64,000 bases of DNA from Campylorhamphus procurvoides. Taxonomy: Eukaryota > Chordata > Aves > Passeriformes > Dendrocolaptidae. The translations under genes were made by a program, and so were the position numbers. The stretch covers positions 474,215 through 538,214 of the forward strand of contig WBMV01000295.1 of NCBI GenBank assembly GCA_013396655.1. The letters are read 5' to 3'. The notes below the pieces were generated by a model. That model made no database searches. It saw nothing but the letters and a program-made list of their open reading frames with translations, and was not told where the DNA came from. Position 1 is the stretch's first letter. Every line of letters starts with the position of its first letter. Positions 61,101 to 64,000 of this stretch are shown here, piece after piece.

Positions 61101-63300
61101 CCAAGTTTACTGTGACTCCATGTTGTACATCCTTTTACAAGAGACCTATTGTTCCCAGTCACATAGCCTGGGTTCTGTGCTTATTAGCACATTAAATAAC
61201 CTGCTTAAAATGTCACCTGAAGCGCTGAGGAAAATCATCAATACCGACTGTGAATTTAGCCCAGCTGCTTTGAACTTGTATCTGATATGCCTCATGTCTA
61301 ATATGTTCCACCGAAGAACTCAGGAAAACATCAAAGCAGCACTTTCCCATGAGCCCTCACATCCTGCAGAGCCAAGGCAGTGGAAAGCAGCCAAGCAAGT
61401 TCACCCTGCAAAGTCATAACTCGCTTTTCATTGAGCGAGGAGTCCGTCATCTCTCACCGCTCACAGTTTTAAGAAGCACGAATCCTTCAACCAGACCCCA
61501 GGAGTGCAAAGCAGTGACCCTGTTAAAGTCTTCTGTACTTCAGTGTCATCTGTCCCTTTATAAATATCTTTTTATTTTTTTTTTGAAAAACCCTCTGTAC
61601 ATCCTGGCCAGCAGGAAATCAAAAGAGCCAAAGTACCCTGCCTTCTCAGTAAGTAGGGCACCTTCCACCATGTGAAACAAAGGAGGTTTTTTTTAAACCA
61701 GCATTTGAGCTGGAAATCTGAAGCCATCACAAAGCACCTTTCTGTGTGGCAAGGTTTGTGCAGAGCCCTTCTGACCTGACCCCTCAGTGCTGAAGGGCTG
61801 CCCTTTGTGCTGTGCCTGCTTTGGTGGAGGTGGCTGGTCTAGACAGGAGGAATGGAGGTGCACCTTCTGGGTTAGAAAAATCTATAAATATATGTGCAGA
61901 AATTGTGATTCTTTGTGTATGATTGCTTATATAGAAAGCTTTAAGTGCCGCACAAAGCCATGTTATGCAGGATTATGTGGTTCTTGAAAGGATATCCCTG
62001 ACCAGAAGTTAAACATTCTGCAGTAAGAGCAGAAGCAAAATTTCTGACTTTGGTTAAAAAAAAAAGCTTGCAATTTTTCTTCCTTTCTAAATGAACATGG
62101 AAAATATTTTGATAGGTTTTTGTTTTTTTTTAGTTTTTATTCTTTTTACACTTCAGTACCTTTCTCTCTGGTTATCCTTCATGCAGAGATCAACAACCTC
62201 ATTTTCTTTTGCCATTGCCTTAATTAGAAATCACAGGGATTGATAATCTCAGAACGACATGTCAGAATTTCCAGTTTTTTGATTTTCATAATGCCATGGA
62301 GAAGTTCCTTGAAACCAGCAATAAAACAAGAACTGGGCAAGGTCTAAATGCACACTTCTTCGTGCTTCCTGGCTGTGAATAAGGGAAATCAAAGACCTTG
62401 TATTCGGTCTCCTGTAGCCCCAGAGGCTTAAAAATGTGTTTATGAAGATGACAATTATGAATGTTAAAGCGTGGATGGGAAATAATCCCTGGAGAGAGGG
62501 AGGATGCTTAGTTGCAGCTTTTTTAATTAGCAGCCTATATTGTCAGTTTATAACAAAGTCTTACTGACAAAGCTAGAAACATTTCGTAAGCTCCAGATGG
62601 CTGCTTTTCTTTATGACTTGCTGTAGGGTACAGACTTTGATTTTATATATTTTGATAATCTATCCTGATTATTCAACTAATACTCATTGTTTTCCCCATG
62701 CTGCAACAATAGCCTTTGAGAAACTGCAGCATATGGCCTGGTGAGGGAAATCTCAAGGTTAGGAAAATCTTCTTCAGCTATATTTCTCAGTTCTTTGTTT
62801 CCTTTTCCTTAAGCCTGGCATCTGTAACTTTGATAATATCTCTCTAAATGTTTCCTAGAGACAAGATTCTCATTCTAGGCAGAGTCTTGCAATGGATGGG
62901 GAAAGGTCTCAAAATATTTGCTCATCTTAAGAAGTCTTTTCTAAGAGCACCCAGTATGTGGGATAAAGTTCGATTCAAACCAAGCTAACAGCAGCAAATT
63001 TTGACTTATGTAAATTTATACTTGCTTGAGCTTTGTGTGCCCCAAACCAGAAAAGTTTTCCTAATTGCTTCAAAATAGATCTGCTTTCTAATAAAACTTT
63101 GTTTCTTCAGTGGGTTCCAATGTTCAAACTGTCCCTTGTTTAGAAGCCTTGATCTCATCCTTAACAAATGTGTAATAAACTAATGTCATGTGGACAGAGA
63201 TTTGGGGGAGAGTGCTCAGTATAAATTCTTTGTTTTTTTTTAAAATTGAAGTTGAGCCAACAAAGAATGTGCGAAATGTTTCTTTTTCTTAAGCTCTACA
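58191..63300. other. Non-coding stretch, nothing identified
   Basis: About 5 kb of AT-rich sequence. T or A runs occur at 61575-61584, 62056-62065, around 62119-62150 and around 63230-63241. Overlapping plus frames at 61120-61419 and 61349-61675 have no recognisable domain. Around 62520-62620 a TTTTAATTAGCAG word and a CAGATGG E-box are close together, a weak hint of a regulatory element. Confidence 0.5.
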
Positions 63301-63420
63301 GTTTTGCTGTCAAATTTGTTGTCAAACCAATCCATAAATAATGATTATCATTAGCTGATGAAATGGCTCTGTGAATTATGTGCCATATAAATATTTTGGC
63401 ATTAGTTCTGTATTCACATC
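63301..63420. promoter_or_regulatory. Candidate regulatory element with TAAT-type palindrome
   Basis: The 15-mer TAATGATTATCATTA at 63339-63353 is a perfect inverted repeat with 7-base arms (TAATGAT and ATCATTA) around a single central T. It contains two outward TAAT cores and internal ATTA words, a layout suited to paired homeodomain binding. It is followed by a GCTGATGAAATGGC stretch and an AT-rich CCATATAAATATTTTGGC. No open frame crosses it. Function is inferred only. Confidence 0.28.
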
Positions 63421-64000
63421 ATGGAATAAACTTGTTAAACCTCTTCACTAGAACACAAGTGAAAGGGAGCATGTTTTTTTTAAGGGAAAAGCACTTGATT
63501 TACATATCTGTTTCTCAGATTTTCTAGTTCCTAGATAAATACAAATGTCACTCCCTCCCAAATTAAAATACAGCATAAAGAAAACAGTTTAAGAAAAATG
63601 TTTTATTTAATTAGACTCAAGGTGTTGTCTTGACCATGAGAAATGAGTTATTTTGCTATGGAGAGATACATTCTTTGTTGTGTGGGGCTGCACAAAGTCA
63701 TAGTGTAACCTTCTGCCAGCTGTCTGCAAACAGAACTCCATTATGGAAGACATGAATGCCACTGATGTGGCTACAGTTTGGCCCAAAGAAACATTCAGGG
63801 CTAAATTTTTGGGAAGTAATTTTGTCTAAGAAAAGAGTGATAAATGACAAGGCAAGCAAAGTTCAATGATATAGGCACAATGTATTTATTAAGAATATCT
63901 GTCTTGCTTACAAGTGGGCCAACATAAGCTGTGTGAGCTCTGGAATGTTTGGCACTTGGGAAGGTACCAAATCCCAGCTCATCACCTCTGTATCCTTTGG
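63421..64000. other. Non-coding stretch, nothing identified
   Basis: AT-rich sequence to the end of the window, with T- and A-rich runs near 63473-63490 and 63590-63615. No gene, repeat or RNA is recognised. Confidence 0.5.

Noticed and set aside
1..64000. Bacterial features: operons, CRISPR arrays, insertion sequences, riboswitches
   Set aside because: No coding density, no direct-repeat arrays; composition and repeats are those of a vertebrate genome.

Overview
The window looks like gene-poor, non-coding vertebrate DNA, most likely from a bird and probably a songbird. It is AT-rich and low in CpG, with no operons and no long reading frames; the longest frame is about 180 codons and lies antisense to a retrotransposon. 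Three kinds of repeat support the avian reading. One is a CR1 LINE 3' end at 4692-4915. One is an almost complete solo LTR of the type usually assigned to avian ERVL elements at 35707-36173. The third is a broken LTR of a family I associate with passerines at 5711-5975. These identifications rest on recalled family features, not on a search. I recognise no protein-coding gene, tRNA, rRNA, known microRNA or CRISPR array.

Layout. 1-4691 is unique-looking sequence with one candidate conserved block near 1.4-1.7 kb. 4.7-6.1 kb is a small nest of young-to-middle-aged repeats: the CR1 tail, a GC-rich stretch and the LTR fragment. 6-24 kb is mostly unidentified, with AT-rich, homeodomain-motif-rich blocks near 6.6-7.0 and 10.3-10.65 kb. 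24-47 kb holds several old SINE remnants with MIR-like cores (24.2, 30.6, 43.1 and 46.7 kb, perhaps 25.4 kb), an old CR1/L3-like LINE tail at 42.7 kb, the solo LTR at 35.7 kb, and low-complexity purine or pyrimidine tracts. 47-64 kb is again mainly unidentified, with candidate conserved blocks at 51.8-52.2 and 63.3-63.4 kb. The latter carries a perfect TAAT-type inverted repeat.

How the parts may work together. No gene set can be assembled. By eye the + strand looks richer in T and G than in A and C, and polypyrimidine tracts followed by AG are common on that strand. This would fit a long intron or a long non-coding transcription unit running left to right, but it is only inference. A few exon-like pieces with acceptable splice signals are reported as candidates (27824-28022, 58154-58190, 44281-44353, 15934-16047). 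None matches a protein I know. I found no convincing previously undescribed system. The observations most worth checking are the exon candidate at 27.8 kb, the homeodomain-type palindrome at 63.34 kb and the cluster of old SINE cores.
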